The position numbers and the translations under genes were made by a program. From assembly GCF_033807715.1 (NCBI RefSeq), contig NC_084607.1, forward strand, positions 14,148,441 through 14,212,440: a stretch of DNA of 64,000 nucleotides, read 5' to 3'. The stretch comes from Cololabis saira. Its lineage: Eukaryota; Chordata; Actinopteri; Beloniformes; Belonidae. Position 1 is the first letter of the stretch. Each line of letters begins with the position of its first letter. The notes under the pieces were generated by a model. It had not been told where the DNA came from. It saw only the letters and a program-made list of their open reading frames with translations, and did no database searches. Positions 27,031 to 44,229 of this stretch are shown in pieces.

Positions 27031-27370
27031 AGGAGCATGATGCTCCTTTTAAGAAATGAGACTCTCTAGCGCCACCCTTCACCACGACGGCCGTTGGGGG
27101 TACTGCAGCCAACAGCGAAGCCGGCACGGGAGAACAGGGAGAACGTGCATGCAGCGTCATGTGACGTCACATCCGCAGGACAGCGCGGGAAATTCGGGAC
27201 CGAATTGCAGCACATTTTGCAGCACACAGCCTGTTCAAGGCAAAGGAGAGATACACTAGAGGAATCATTCTTTTGGGTTTGGAACGCTTCATCTGACATT
27301 ATTACTAGAAAACTTAAAACGTATACAGATTTTTTTCATAAATCCTGCCACAATCCGGCCTCAAGCTCCT
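27031..27370. mobile_element. TTAA-flanked MITE (Kolobok- or piggyBac-like)
   Basis: It starts AGGAGCATGATGCTCC and ends TCAAGCTCCT, giving AGGAGC...GCTCCT termini. TTAA is present on both sides (27027-27030 and 27371-27374). TTAA targets with AGG termini fit Kolobok better than piggyBac. GC-rich interior includes CAGCGTCATGTGACGTCACA. 340 bp, no coding capacity. Confidence 0.75.
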
Positions 27371-27374
27371 TTAA

Positions 27375-29340
27375 CAATTCATTTTAGCCCCACAAATCCA
27401 ATTTGTAAAACATGGGCAGGATAAGGTGCAAGTATTGCTTCACCACTTAAATGTAATGATCAGATAAGGCCTGTGATTAAAAAACAATTATTTTGCTGGA
27501 ACATTATTAACTTGTTAGTGTTGTGGAAAACTCTAGAGCAGAACGCTTTGAATAGACCTGCCATTTATTTATTACTGATTAACTTAATCCATCAGTTGCC
27601 TCTAAAAAGGCAGATTAGACACCTTTCAATATTATGAACATTTTGAAAAAAACATTTCTTGTCATTTTCATCATCATTTTCTGTAAATTTGCATCTTGTT
27701 TCTCTTTAATATTTGTGGTAACAGCTTATTGTAAATTAATGCTGTGTTGCATCCGATTGCAGATTGAACATCTGTTCTGAGAGTAACTGGGAAATATCTG
27801 GGGTGTGCTATGTTGCTTAACAGTAATCAAATCATCATAATAAGTGTCTGATTTGATTTCTTGCATGGTGGAGATGTGAAAGGAACAACAAAAAAACAGT
27901 CTTGGGTAAATAGTTAACTTTAAGGGCACACAAACATACCCCAAAGACATTTTAATTACCCGGTATAATTTAGAGACAAAGTCTTTGCCCTTTACATGTC
28001 AGCACCTCAACACCTGGCTTTTAAATTCCTCTCAAGTGGCACTCAAAAACAATCCTGATTCCTTTCAAGCAAGTCTTTGAGGAGTCAGTCAAACTAAACA
28101 TTTATGTCTCACCAAGCACTTAAGCAAGACAAAAAATTACAAGTTCCTTTGGGAATGTCTGAGAGCGTGGTCATGAGATTAGTTGGGCTTGTCACAAGCT
28201 GCGCATTAAATCATCATGACAACAGAGCTGTTTTTGTTAATTATATAACATCTTGCTTGCTATCAGGACTGACAAAGATCTGTTTGGTAGCAGTGTGTAA
28301 AATAAGTATTCTTGTCAAACAAATGTGCTTTATTGTTACGGTACCTCATAATTTTGGGGCATTTTCACATTTTAATTGTAAGAATATACACGCAAGAATC
28401 TTATCTGAATTCCTTCTGACAGGCTCGACGCTGGTCACTTCAGGGTTTTTGTCTGAGCTGCGACAAATAATGAACATGCAGGAGGAGAATAAAGCATCCT
28501 TTAATAGCCTTCTGTCTCACTGAGTTAAAAGTCAATGTGGACGCCATTCATAATGAGGGAATCATCAGGTGGAGCCTGTGATAATATTGTTTCTCACAAA
28601 TATCCTGAAATTCTCCTGGCTCACAAACCTACCCTGAGACATGCAGCTGCTCTTCCTGAGCTGTGTCGCAGCTGGAGAAACTGACAGCACAATACATTCC
28701 CATGCTCTGTGTGAAAACTAACAGGAAACGTGCACATTGCATTGGTTTTCAATGTGCCAATGTGCTGCAGGGGACTGATATTATACCTCCTGACAGGGTT
28801 TTAGCTCTTGTGCTCAGGTACATTAACAGTTATTATTAAAAACACACATAATTTTATTTAATCTGGCGTTGTCTGCGTTGTAACGACTCTTAGTGGCAAT
28901 GTTTCTTCAAAAAGCTATGTCATTGGAAGAAGCACAAGTGGATATTCATCCTTGAACCAGAAAGCATTAACTCCTTGCAGAAATGAAGGATCATGACTAA
29001 TGGTGATAAGTGATTACACTATAATCTGAAACAGATAAAAAATTGCTGAGTAAGTATCTGAAAACATTGTTCACCAAGGCCTGGAGGACGCCCTGTGAGT
29101 TAGTGAGTTCAAAAAGCGTGGAAAGATATTCAGAATGACCTGGGGGGTGTTGAAAGTGGCCCTCTCCTCATTTCCCTCTTTTAGTCATTCCAGGTAGAAA
29201 GTGTTACAGAAGTCTAACTCTGTGGAGAGACTGGAGGATGAGTTGATCAGAACAAGTGGGACATTGTTTCAAGAGTGTTTTTATTTTGTTTATATGTCAC
29301 TTGGAGCATGGTATTCGATACAGGGGATTAAAGATTTTAC
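27375..29340. other. Intronic sequence, nothing recognised
   Basis: Includes a 139-codon + frame at 28104-28523, one of the longest non-repeat frames in the intron, with no recognisable domain and no coding-like neighbours. Confidence 0.4.
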
Positions 29341-29344
29341 TTAA

Positions 29345-30819
29345 AGGAGACCTATTATGGCATTTAATGTATATTTTAAACAGGCTTTGAATGTCTTAAA
29401 AACAATCTAAAGCTTGTTTTTTCTACATAAATCAGAAATTCAGCCTGTGGGCCCTGTCTCTAGTTTTACTGCTTCTCACCTCTTTTCTGTGAGTGATTCT
29501 GATGGGCGGGGAGGCTATGATAATGAGGCTCTGCACTGATTGGCTGATTGGCTGACTGAATGACGTGTAGGATGGGAGGGAACAAAGCCTCTCCGGGCCA
29601 TGCTCCGGGCAGAAGAACCGGCTCCGTACACAAAGCATGTCCCATGCGAGGGAGCTTCGGCGACAAAATAAATTCCATTGCTTTATTTTTTTTGTATTGG
29701 ACTGTCCTAACTGGCCGCGAGTTTAGCGGTTTCAGTGTGGACAGAGAGCGTCCGATGTCACGCAGCTCGACGTGATAGTCGGCAGTTATGACACTGTGTA
29801 AACGGATCTTAAGCCTGATTTACGGTTCTGCGTTAAATCGACACGTACCCTACGCTGTAGGCTCTGCGTTGGTGTAACACGGAACCATAAATCAGCCTTT
29901 AGTCACCTCGTCTTCACACAGGAAGATTTAATTGAATTCTAAACAGTTGCACCATAGTTCTTTATTTCGATTTATCATTTCATTTCTTATGTTACAAGAC
30001 AAATGAATCATGTTAACTGTAAATAAATCACAACACTGAATTTTCACAAATGGCAACTTTATTGTTAAAAAAATACATTAGCTGTATATAAATAACATGT
30101 ATGCACTATTGCTGGCTCAAGGAAGGGCCGTGTATTTCTTCTGAAGGTGTCGTTGAACAGCTTCAGGTGCTTGGAAGATCTGAAACCATGAACAGAAGAA
30201 AAATGTATTACTAATAGAGCTCCGGTGTTACCTAACGAGTGAGTGGCTCCGTTAGGGAACACTGGAGCACCTGAGCTGCTCACCGGTCCGGTCCGATCCT
30301 GTGAGTGGCCCCGGCAGCTCCGTGAGCAGCCCCGGTGCTACGGAGCTAAGCTAAATACTTAGCCCATGCAAAGATCATAGTTGTAGACAAATATAAATAA
30401 CATAAAAAAATAACGTCACTACCGCTGCCTCGTGTGCAGTTGCCGGGTCCGTACTGTGGGCACTGATCCTTTTATCAGGGTAAATGTCGATGCAAAACCT
30501 AATTTTTACTGTCCCTCGTTGCTCAAACAGTCACCGCTTCTAAACAATGGCTGAAGCTCCAGCTGGCGGAGTTAGTTGTGGGCGTGGTTTCAGCAGCGGA
30601 GGCCGACCTATGGAAATCTGCTCCCGTCGTGACTCACAACGGGAGCAGATTCTGAACGGCTCGTAGAAGTCACATGACACTGGGGGATTCAGCCGGGCGG
30701 GGGGTACAGACTTTGCAGATTTTCATGGGATTTCATCTTTTATGTGTTGGCAGGGTGAGGGGAGACCACTTTATATATGTTAAAACAAGAAAAAACGTGT
30801 TTTTCATAATAGGTCCCCT
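29345..30819. mobile_element. TTAA-flanked non-autonomous element, 1.5 kb (Kolobok-like)
   Basis: The left end AGGAGACCTATTATGG and the reverse complement of the right end AGGGGACCTATTATGA match at 14 of 16 bases. TTAA occurs at 29341-29344 and 30820-30823. The interior has a GC-rich patch and an inverted repeat (AATCTGCTCCCGT / ACGGGAGCAGATT) near 30614-30650, but no transposase frame. Confidence 0.8.
29809..29902. mobile_element. Short Harbinger-like MITE nested in the TTAA element
   Basis: Termini TTAAGCCTGATTTACGGTTC and, reverse-complemented from the right end, TAAAGGCTGATTTATGGTTC are imperfect inverted repeats. The same terminal type bounds the larger element at 35284-35881. Target duplication unclear. 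Confidence 0.6.
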
Positions 30820-30823
30820 TTAA

Positions 30824-33800
30824 ACAAACTTTCTCCCACAGTGGGAGATGAAAAGCAATCATATCAGCTGCCGGTGACTCGCTGATGTAGGTCCTGATTG
30901 TCTTGATTTCCTGTTCCTGGTAAGTTGTAAGACATCTAGGAAAAAAAAGAGGGTTCCTCCCATGAGGGCATACAAGCACTGAACCGCTGGGGTATTCTGG
31001 GAACTGGAATATGACTTTTCTCATGATCTTGCTTATCTCTAATGAAATAAGAAAATTGAGTAAACTGGCCTCATGCGAAGTTCAATATTACATTTTTTGT
31101 TCCTCAGGTTATCTGATAGCATGTGTCAAAGTGTGCCATCATTTCATCGGGAGTCAACCTTAAGTCAACAATGTGCTCAGCCACAATATCTGTCTGGTGG
31201 ACATTTATAAGGAGCTTTAATAAACTAAATATTTGCTCACCGGGTGATAAAAAACTTTAAAAGATAATTAGCATAAGACTGGTTTGCGAAATGATTGCTG
31301 ATCAAAAGCTATCAAACAGCTAAAAGCTACATTTCTTATCACATAAATGTTAGATCTCTCCTTGGCCCAAGTAATTAGCTTTTTATCAAGAAATAGTCAC
31401 AGTTGGCAGCCTGACTTCCTAACATGTGGTTCGACATCAGGAATTTGAGCCTCCCTTAAAGGGTCTGTGGAAAGGTTCAGCTGGAATTTGGGAAGAGCTG
31501 TGGCAGTAAGAGATGAGGGTATTGGTGGAGTAAGCTGTAAAAATGGGTTTTCAGGGTGTTTGCACAGTCTCCTAACTGAGCTATCTGGAAACGGGCGATC
31601 CAATTTCTTTGATCCAAGGCATTTGATCATGTCTTCCTAAAAGACGTTTCTTTTTACTCTTTTAGAGAGCATTCAAGTTTATTTCAAAGGCAGGATAAGG
31701 TTCATTGGAACACGTGCAGTTGTGTCTGAGTTGTGGTGTGGCAGGTTTTTTAGAAAGGAAGAATATCTGACATTGGGCTCAAAACCATGAAAACAAACAG
31801 TTTATGATAGTCAAGGTAGTCGACCACCGTCTGTATTCATTTCCTAGTTTGGAATAATCTGACCACCAGTGGAGAGAAAACTGGAGAAGAAGCAGTGCTA
31901 GGTTAATGAGGAGATGATCACAGGGTTGGAGGATGATCACCAGTGAAACAGAGACGGGCGAAACCGCAGGACCACAACAAACTACCATCATAGTTCACAA
32001 GACACAGCTGCTAACAAGTGGCTGCCTTTGCACGAAATGTGAAGTTATTATAAGGCTTCTGCTGCTATTATAAGTAAATACTGTTTGTGCATACAAGACT
32101 CATTTGGAAATCCAATCATGAGAGAGAATTATTGTGAAATTAGATTCTTTACATAAACTGAACTTTTATTCTATGTTAGGAGGACGGTTTAAATTAACTG
32201 CTGTGTAACATGGAGAGTTCAAGGATCAGTTGGCATCCTGTTTAGAACAAAGACTGTTTTATGAGGATGATGAATCAGCGAAGAACTTACAGCTTTTAAT
32301 ATATGTAGAAACATGGAACTGGCTGCACCAAATGAAACCTGCATAGTCACGGAATAACAGTACAAGGTCTTTTTTTTCTCTCTCAGTAACTGAAAAACTA
32401 TTCAAATAACTGTAATATTGTCACACATTTTTTTGCTCATGCTTTTGCTTTGTTGCTTTCATGTGGAAATAAAAAAACAACAACAATCTCCTACCTTTTA
32501 CTACTACATTGAAGGAGTTCCTGCATCAGAGTTGGAGGAACACCAAGAAGCTGCGATACTAGTTTGCTCTGCCAAATCACCTGATCACAAGGCTTAATTG
32601 AATACTGATGTGAAGTGCAGAAGGCTAGAGATAGCAGAACAGATTTCACAAGTAATTAAAACATGCTACTCAGCCCATATGGATAATTTGGTTTAACTCA
32701 TTTATGCCCCGTGTTGGATGCGTACCCGCTTTAAGAGCAAGTTATTGATAAGGGATTTTCATGTCAGCAGTGCATTCACCTCTCAGCAAATTAATATGCA
32801 GTCAACTATGCAGAAAAGAAGTAACTGCTGTATCATTGAACAAGTTAAAAAAAAGGTGCTCTTTTAATATATTTTCAATTACATATTGAAATCAGTACTC
32901 TTCCTATAGACGTACAATTAGAGTGTAGAAATGTGCAGTTAATTTACATTTTAACAGGTTAAATATTGACCAACATGCTACAAGGACAACAGTGGCTCAG
33001 TTGAAGTCACAGCGCAGCTTTGCAAATATGCATTTACTGTATCAGCTAATGTGTACCTGTATATGTGCGTAGGGATGCAGTGATTCACAGCTTGATTCTC
33101 AGTGCATTATCCAGTCAGCAGGTTTTCTCTGGCAGACATATATGATCCAAATAAACAGCCAAGGCTGGCATAGGTTTGGTGATGAATAGTGACTGAAGTT
33201 TGGTCCGTATCTGTAATGCCATGAGAAAAAAGTGAACATTCACCAGGGCTTTCTGCAGAAATCAATTTCATCCTTCAGCCTGCGGAAACTGGTACAGGAA
33301 ACTGCTTCTGTACGGAGGCAACAGTGTTGAGCAGTTGGAGGTGGAGGTGGAGGATGGACGAGCTTTGTCATTCCCAAAACATCAAACCTGCGCTATCTGA
33401 AGGCAAATAATTTCCATGGTGCTATAGCCTCACCACCACATATTTGATAATCTTCTTTTTCTTCTTTCCCATAGGTAATTTACCTTAAGCTACCCAATGC
33501 CTCCATCGCCATCTCTCACATGAGCCTCATCTGTGTCTATGCATGAAAAATAAATAAATCAGGAGTTACTCATAGGATTTATTTTGAAATTAATTTTCAC
33601 CTCCATCACATACCAGCCTTATTCATTCAACCTAGCAAATAGTTGATGTGGAATACTAACACATTTGCTGTCACATTAATAAGAAACAAAAATTCAGCTC
33701 ATATGACACATATTAAACTTACGAATCATAGAGAAAGTTTTCTACATAAAAATAACTATTTGATTAAAAAACGGTGTAACATTATTGTTCTGGACTTTGG

Positions 33801-34930
33801 CTTCAACAGTATGGCAATTAAAAGTGAAACATACAATCTGTGTATCACATCCGCCCATCTAGGTGATTCAGGAGTGAACAAGTTCCCAACAGAATAATTT
33901 GTGTGCAGGGCAGCATGCATATTTTTAACACCTTTGGCCTCTAAAATAATTGCAAACTGGCAGGTTTTCAATGGGACACTCAGTCATGCCAAGATACTTC
34001 CAGGAACATTTAATTTATTACCATAATGTTATTGCATAATGTCTGTACCCAACTACTGAACCTTAACCAAGTCAAGCTAGTCCACTGTCACATCTAGTGC
34101 TTAACAGAGCCAATCTAGGCCAACCTGGACCCTGATGGCTGGTCTCACATTTCTGTATGTCTAAGAAGAGTTGAATAAGGCTTGAGGTCATCAAGACAGG
34201 AGGAGGGTTTTTCAATTTATCTAACAACTCCTCTTAATACTTGTACATAAAGGCTTACTTTGCTTTTAAACACTGCTTTATATTAGGTCCAGTTACCTTC
34301 TGCATCGTCCCTCAGTGTTTATTCGCTCGCTCCCTTTGTGCTCATTGAGCCTGTTGTTGTTCTTGCCTTTTCTTTATGGCCTTAACTTGTCATGTTTTCA
34401 GTAATTTCTTACTTTGTTGCATTCCTTCTTCGTTCCTTATCGATCCGACCTTCCTCAACTAAAACAAGCCTGAGTAGTTTCTTACTCAGGTCATGATTCA
34501 CGGGACAATAATTTTGACCCAAGAATCTCGGCTTCTAGCAGTGCTCTTTGTCAAACACAACAGATTTCCATTATAAATCTTAGAGGTTTCTTCGCTGAAT
34601 ATTGTAGTTGAAAACCGGTTTGCGGTTAAGCGTTCGCCATGGACTCGTAGAGCCTGATTCTAGCAGGTCAAGGGGCTGATTATCACTCAAGAGTCTCATC
34701 CACAGTTGGCTATGAGAACATTCACTGAATGGAGCACCGATCCTGATGAAGCAGCAGTACCGACGAGACTCTTCGTTCCCTTATGTGCCAGCCCAACCAT
34801 TTAGTTTTTGTGACGATTAAGAAAGTCTGTTAAAATCATGGGTAATCATCTTATGTTAAGTCCCTTCTTTCAACAGGGGAGACGGGGATACCGACCACTT
34901 TTTTGCAGCAAAACAATCATGGTTGTTCAA
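30824..34930. other. Long intronic stretch without recognised features
   Basis: About 4 kb of apparently single-copy sequence. Frames are below 95 codons and unremarkable. Confidence 0.4.
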
Positions 34931-35283
34931 CCATCCAGCCATTTTCTATACCCGTTTCATCTTTTGCAGGGTCACAGGGGTCTGCTGGAGCCTATCCCAG
35001 CTCATTACAGGCGAGAGGAAGTGGTTCACCCTGAACAGGTCGCCAGTCTATCGCAGGGCTACATATACAGACAGACAACCAGGCACACGCACACTCACGC
35101 CTAGGGGCAATTCAAATCATCAATTAACCTACTATGAATGTTTTTGGACTGTTGGAGAAAGCAGTACCCGGAGGGAAGCCACGCAAGCATGGGGAGAACA
35201 TGCAAACTCCACAAGGAAAGACTCCTGCCGCGCTCAGGAGTCGAACCAGGAACCTTCTTGCTGTGAAGCAACAGTGCTAACCA

Positions 35284-35881
35284 CTAAAGGCTGAATTAAG
35301 GTTCTGCGTCACACCAACGCAGAGCACACGCCGTTGCCGTGACGCCGTGCTGAACCCTTCGGACTTCTCCGTCTCTCCATTTCGCCGCGGTGCAGTACCC
35401 CCCGCGGCCGCTAATTAGCGATCTTTTTCTGAATGGTTTATCCGACTTTTTCCGGTCACAGTAAATCAAAGAGATAAGGACAACTATTGTGCAAAAAACC
35501 AAAACAAAAAAAAAAATCACATATAAACGAAGAAAAGAGCCCTGAAAGTTTACTACTGATTCAAACTGGAAACCGGAAATGCGTTGCTTCCAAGCGAACC
35601 AATCACAGCCCTCTCGGTCTGCGTGTGGTCTGCGTCTCCTCGACGCGTAGTTACAATTTTCGGGAGGTGCACGTCAGAGACGGCGCAGGCTACGGCGCAG
35701 GTGACGGTGCAGGTGACGGCGCAGGTGACGGCGCAGGTGACGGCGCAGGTGACGGCGCAGGTGACGGCGCAGGTGACGGCGCAGGTGACGGCGCAGGTGA
35801 CGGCGTGTCGTCTGCGTGTACGAAAAACACACGCCGTAGGCACGGCGCCATTTTGACGCAGAAGCATAATTCAGCCTTTAG
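35284..35881. mobile_element. Harbinger-like MITE, 598 bp, inserted in the SINE-like repeat
   Basis: It starts CTAAAGGCTGAATTAAGGTT and ends with the inverted version (...AATTCAGCCTTTAG). The host repeat is interrupted with a 3-bp duplication CCA at 35281-35283 and 35882-35884. The interior holds a 12-bp minisatellite. No transposase. Confidence 0.8.
35679..35805. repeat. 12-bp GC-rich minisatellite, about 10.5 units
   Basis: Unit GACGGCGCAGGT, with substitutions only in the first three units. It produces artefactual repetitive frames on both strands (GDGA on +, TCAV on -). Confidence 0.95.
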
Positions 35882-35896
35882 CCACTGTGCTGCCCC

Positions 35897-38800
35897 ATGT
35901 TACATAAACTACATAGCCATACAACTGCATAAAAACACAACAAACTGGAGATCACTTGTCTAGGATTAGCCAAAAGTCGCCGTAAAGAGGTGTGTCCTCA
36001 GTACCATTGTGTTTTTTAGGGGGGTAAAAACCTCTCTTCTAATGAAAGAAGCAGCTGCCTGCTTATAATGCCTTGTGCTCCTTGTTTCTTCTATTTCACC
36101 TTTTGAATTCCCTTCCTCACCCATTGCCTTGCTCTCATTCACCCAATGGCCCCACATATTTGGCTTCTGTAATATTTGTTGGTCATAAACAAGAACCAGA
36201 AGTCTTTGAGCTGTCGCAGATTGCCACCAACATGTCTGCCAGCTCTGGGACTGGCAAGTTCCATTAAAATCATGTAGTGTGAATAAGCCCTCAGGTATTT
36301 GCATCAGTTCATTGCTTACTGGTAATTTTAATACACTGGCTCTTTACAGTATATTGTCATACTTGGGTCAATAATCAGGTGTTTAGAATCCAAACGCTGG
36401 AGACCAGAAGGCAGTCGCATGATCCCACAATCTTGGATTTATTTTGGTATTGGTTCTCTTGTGATCTTTTGGATTTCCATTTCCTTTTGTGTCCAGAAAG
36501 TACTCTTACTTTTCTGTGTGGCTTCTTGTTTGACTTCCTCTGTTAGTCAACCTTGGTCTCCTGAGGACTGCTAAACTGCCTTCATCCTTTTTCTCAACAA
36601 TTTAAGTTACTAAATTATAAAGTGATGGCATTGTATATGTTTTATCCCTCACATGTAGCGTTATCATTTAGAGCTGTCACGTTCTGTGCACTGATCACCC
36701 TTGTTTCGGCTGCAATAAGATAAATTCTATAAAAGGTTGATAAAATCAAGTTAAATTCTTATCATTTCTCCTCATATTTCATCAAAACAAGTTTTCAGGT
36801 TACATAATTGCTTGATGAAATGTATCTTCTTCATACTCAGGGAATAAGGTAGAATATGCAAGGACAACCACAGAAAAAAGCCTTTACAGATTAAAGTTTA
36901 ATATTTGGTTTTATTCTATCTATAAACATTTGACACATTTCTCTTTAAGCTCTCCCTCTGGCAGCCTGGATTACATGAGCTAATCTGTATATCTCTAAAA
37001 CATTATCCTGTATTTGTGATGTGGTGTTTATGGCGGACTCACTCGCTGCATCGAACTACCTCTGCTGGGGAGATTAAGGGCGTGTACTGGGGTTTACTGG
37101 AAGTGCTCAAACCAGATGCTCAAAAGGGCCGAGGGCTACACTGAGATTCATTCAAGGATTACATCCTCATATCTCCGCCCATCTTGAGTATTGAAAACCA
37201 GCGACATGTTCAGCGACTCGCAACAGCCATTTCACAGCTGAGGTGTTGTCTGTCCACTTTCTCAATGGTAATGAATATCTTTCTTATGAGCTGGCACTGT
37301 AACCAGGTGTAACCCAGGGCTACTAAAATGAACAGGTTAGAGCTCTTGTGTGTTGTTTTTTTCTCTTTTTTTGTGCAATAAGATCTGTAGATGGCATTCA
37401 GCTAATATTATAGTGGTGAATGTTTGAGTCTATAAGAGTGGGAAGGAACTTGCCATGCTTTGATCTTGAAAATGATTAAATATAGATGGCCAAAACCAGA
37501 AAGCTCAAAAGGCTTGATATAAAGCCATTTGACTATAAAAATAAATAAAAAGCAACATTCAGTCGGTGGTTGTTTAGGAGCTTTTTTCATGTTTTCTTTC
37601 TGACAGCACACTGAACCCACTCATACTGCAAAGTTTGGTCATGCACAAAGTGGACTCCCAATCTAATCCTGTCTCTTATCCCTTCAGTCTTTACAGCTAC
37701 AGAGCTCTGCAAAAAGAAGCAACCCTCTGAGATTATGGTGTTAGATTAAATCTAACAGTCACTGAATAACCAGCCATTATATGACTGTAGCAAATTAATT
37801 TCCCCAGTGCCGTGTCAGCTTGGGTAACACGTTCTATGTATGGAGCAAACTGCGAGCTGCTGATATCAGATGTAGTTACTCTATGCAGACCTGGAATAAA
37901 AAAGCTGGTTTCTGTTCTAAGGTCCCAAGAAAAACAAAAATTCATCCAACGCTGAGAAGAATTCAAGGGGGAGACAAACAGTGCATTTGCAGTGCTATAA
38001 GCCAGACATAAGGTTCATGCACCTCTAGCATTAAAAATAGAATTAATACATTAAAAAAATAAATAAAAACTAATCTGCACTCGCCTGTTTCTTCTGTTGT
38101 ACATATAACTGTCCATCAACTGATCTAAGTATGATGTAACCCTGACAGCTGCAGCTATTAAGCTTGTGTCAAATAAAATGTGCTTAAAGCACTTTGATGT
38201 GGTCATAGCTTGCATTAACACAGTGCACAAGTGTAATATACACCATAAAACTTTTTGAGTGAAAAAATAAAAAGATTCTAAGTTCTTGTGCATGCATAAT
38301 ACGGGGGAGATAAACATCTTATATGTGATAGCAGCTCACATGGCAGGTGAACTGTTTCATCTCTTCACCCCTCCCAACAGTCTGAATTGAGCAATCTCTG
38401 CCAGCTAAAGCACAATTTGGATTAGCAAAAGCCCCGTTGATAGGTCAGCTTAGCCTGTAATGGAGCGGCTTAGGCCTTGTCTGCGTGATTATAACATTCT
38501 TAGCATGCTATTTCCTTACATCCAGATGTTACAGCACAATCATCACTGTCTGCCTTTATGCCCAACAAAGCTTTTTATATATTTTTTGTGTGTATTTTGA
38601 CAAGAAGCCTCAGATGGCCAATGTGGTGTCTCTATTAAATGTCTAAAATATCTTTTAAGCTGTATAATCTTAAAGCCATAATTCTTGTTTATTTGCCATA
38701 ATTAAATAGCTGTAAAAGTGATCCTGGATGGAGTTTTGTAGCTTCATCTGTTAGCATAATAAAAACTGCATAAAGTCAAATTTAACAAGATTTTAACTAC

Positions 38801-39054
38801 TTTACATACAACGGCAGGCGTTTCAGTTGTTACACTTCATTTCCTACTGCTGGCAGGAGAAATGCATTAATTGATATTTAGCAGGACAGTTATTCTGCAC
38901 CCTTTTTGTAACTAAACTCAGTTTCAAAAATTATATTCAGGCATTTCAGTTATCATTTATTTTCTACTGAGCAGTTCAGTTTGTGAGTACTTAAAAGCAA
39001 ATTTTAGACTAGTTCAGCTTTTCTGAAAACACTGATGAAAAAGTGAATTTATAT

Positions 39055-39056
<2 letters not shown>
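35897..39056. other. Intronic sequence, nothing recognised
   Basis: No recognisable coding or repeat structure. A short block near 38430-38560 has balanced base composition and could be conserved non-coding DNA, which cannot be judged without alignment. Confidence 0.4.
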
Positions 39057-39131
<75 letters not shown>

Positions 39132-39141
39132 CGTGTGTGTG
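39057..39141. repeat. (GT)n microsatellite
   Basis: About 85 bp of GT repeats, with two GC interruptions near the end. Confidence 0.95.
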
Positions 39142-39399
39142 AGAAATATAGAGAGGAGGATTCAAGGATGCACTCTTAATAATGATTCATTGTGATTCTC
39201 ATTTCAGCGCAATCAATAAACTGGTACAACAGATCAAGACAGGGTTAAAGGTGTTTAAGGTCCATAAATGGTATTGTCACTGATGGAAATCGGTTGAAAG
39301 TGAGATTGCTTGAAAAATCAATAGTTTGTTCTTGCATATGACAGTTTCAGTGTTTATGCAAACAGCTTTGTGGTTCAATCATTTCTAAAGGGTCCAAGT

Positions 39400-40180
39400 C
39401 TCTTTTGAACACTGCTTTCACTCAGAAAACTTTTCATTAAGTTAATTGTAATTCAGCTAACCATAAGGGATGTTTTTCCACAGAAATGAAACATGCACTC
39501 TTCAAATAGTATACCTATTGTATAAAAGGTTCATGGCCTTTTAAAAAGTACTTTACTTCGAATTGATCCCACATCCTCCAACATTACTGTGAAAGCAAAC
39601 ACACAAAGGCAGTAACAGCTTTCACTCTGAGGACTTTTCATCATTCAACTAACCAAAGTTCAGCTACCTTGCTGGAACGTCTGCTATTAGCTATAAGGAA
39701 GACAATTTCATAGAAATAAAACATAGCCTACTCCTTTAAATCAGCTTGTTGTTTAAAGGTTCATAACCTCCTGAAAAGTACAACCGCAAATTTTGATTTC
39801 ACTCTATGCTAGCATTGAGTTAAGATGTTCTGACAAAAACAAAAACGTGTAGGGTTGAAACAAGCTATTGTTTAAAGTTTTATGGCCTTTAAAAAAAACA
39901 AATAGCCTATAGGCTATTACAATTTTCCAACATTACTGTGACTACAAAACACAAAGGCAGCTTTTACTCTAAAGACTTGTTAGCTTTCCGCAACTCTGCT
40001 ACCATGCTAGCACTTCTGTTATTAAAGGAGACAGTCTCACAGAAATAAAACATGTGCCGTTCAAATCGGCTTATCGTTTACGGGTTCATAGCCTTCTAAA
40101 AAGTACTTTGCTGCTAATTTAACACAGAAGCTTCCAACATCGCAGAGAAAGAAGCACAAACAGACAGCAACAGCTTTCTG
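39400..40180. repeat. Degenerate tandem array of about 230-350-bp units
   Basis: Three landmarks recur in the same order. CAGAAATGAAACATG-type text is at 39481, 39711 and 40040. TTCATGGCCTTTTAAAAAGT-type text is at 39530, 39761, 39879 and 40085. TCCAACATTACTGTGA with ACAAAGGCAG is at 39577 and 39926, with a weaker version at 40133. A partial unit (CTTTCACTCAGAAAACTTTT) precedes at about 39414. I do not recognise a repeat family. Confidence 0.7.
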
Positions 40181-40406
40181 CCCGATTGCTGCAAGGCAGC
40201 CCAGAGCTTTGTGAATGCAGGAGGCAGGGAGATAAATATTGTACTTTTGAATGCAAGGAGTAATTCCTTAGGCTCAGAAAACTGGGATAATCCTGCAGCA
40301 TTTCTTCTGCATAATCTGGACCCACTTCTTGCAGTTTGTGAAACAATAACCATTGACTAACTGGTATTCCTGTTGTTCTGCAACAACCTGGCATCGGACC
40401 TGATGA

Positions 40407-44229
<3,823 letters not shown>

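Larger units (their letters stand above)
34931..35896 (-). mobile_element. tRNA-headed dispersed fish repeat, - strand, split by a MITE
   Basis: The order CCATTTTCTATACCCG, CTGGAGCCTATCCCAGCTCA, GGTCGCCAGTCTATCGCAGG, ATGTTTTTGGACTGTTGG, GGGGAGAACATGCAAACTCC and GAACCTTCTTGCTGTGAAGC is the familiar teleost repeat. On the - strand the head reads as box A then box B like a tRNA. The repeat halts at CTAACCA (35277-35283) and resumes at CCACTGTGCTGCC (35882), showing a clean insertion. Confidence 0.75.

Noticed and set aside
28104..28523. 139-codon + strand open frame
   Set aside because: No recognisable domain, no Kozak-like or splice context, and no neighbours; one frame of this length is expected by chance in 64 kb.
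35679..35805. CRISPR-like array
   Set aside because: Units are directly adjacent 12-mers with no spacers, in a vertebrate-type genome.
35487..35963. 158-codon frame with GDGA repeats
   Set aside because: Translation of the 12-bp minisatellite inside a MITE; the - strand frame is equally open.
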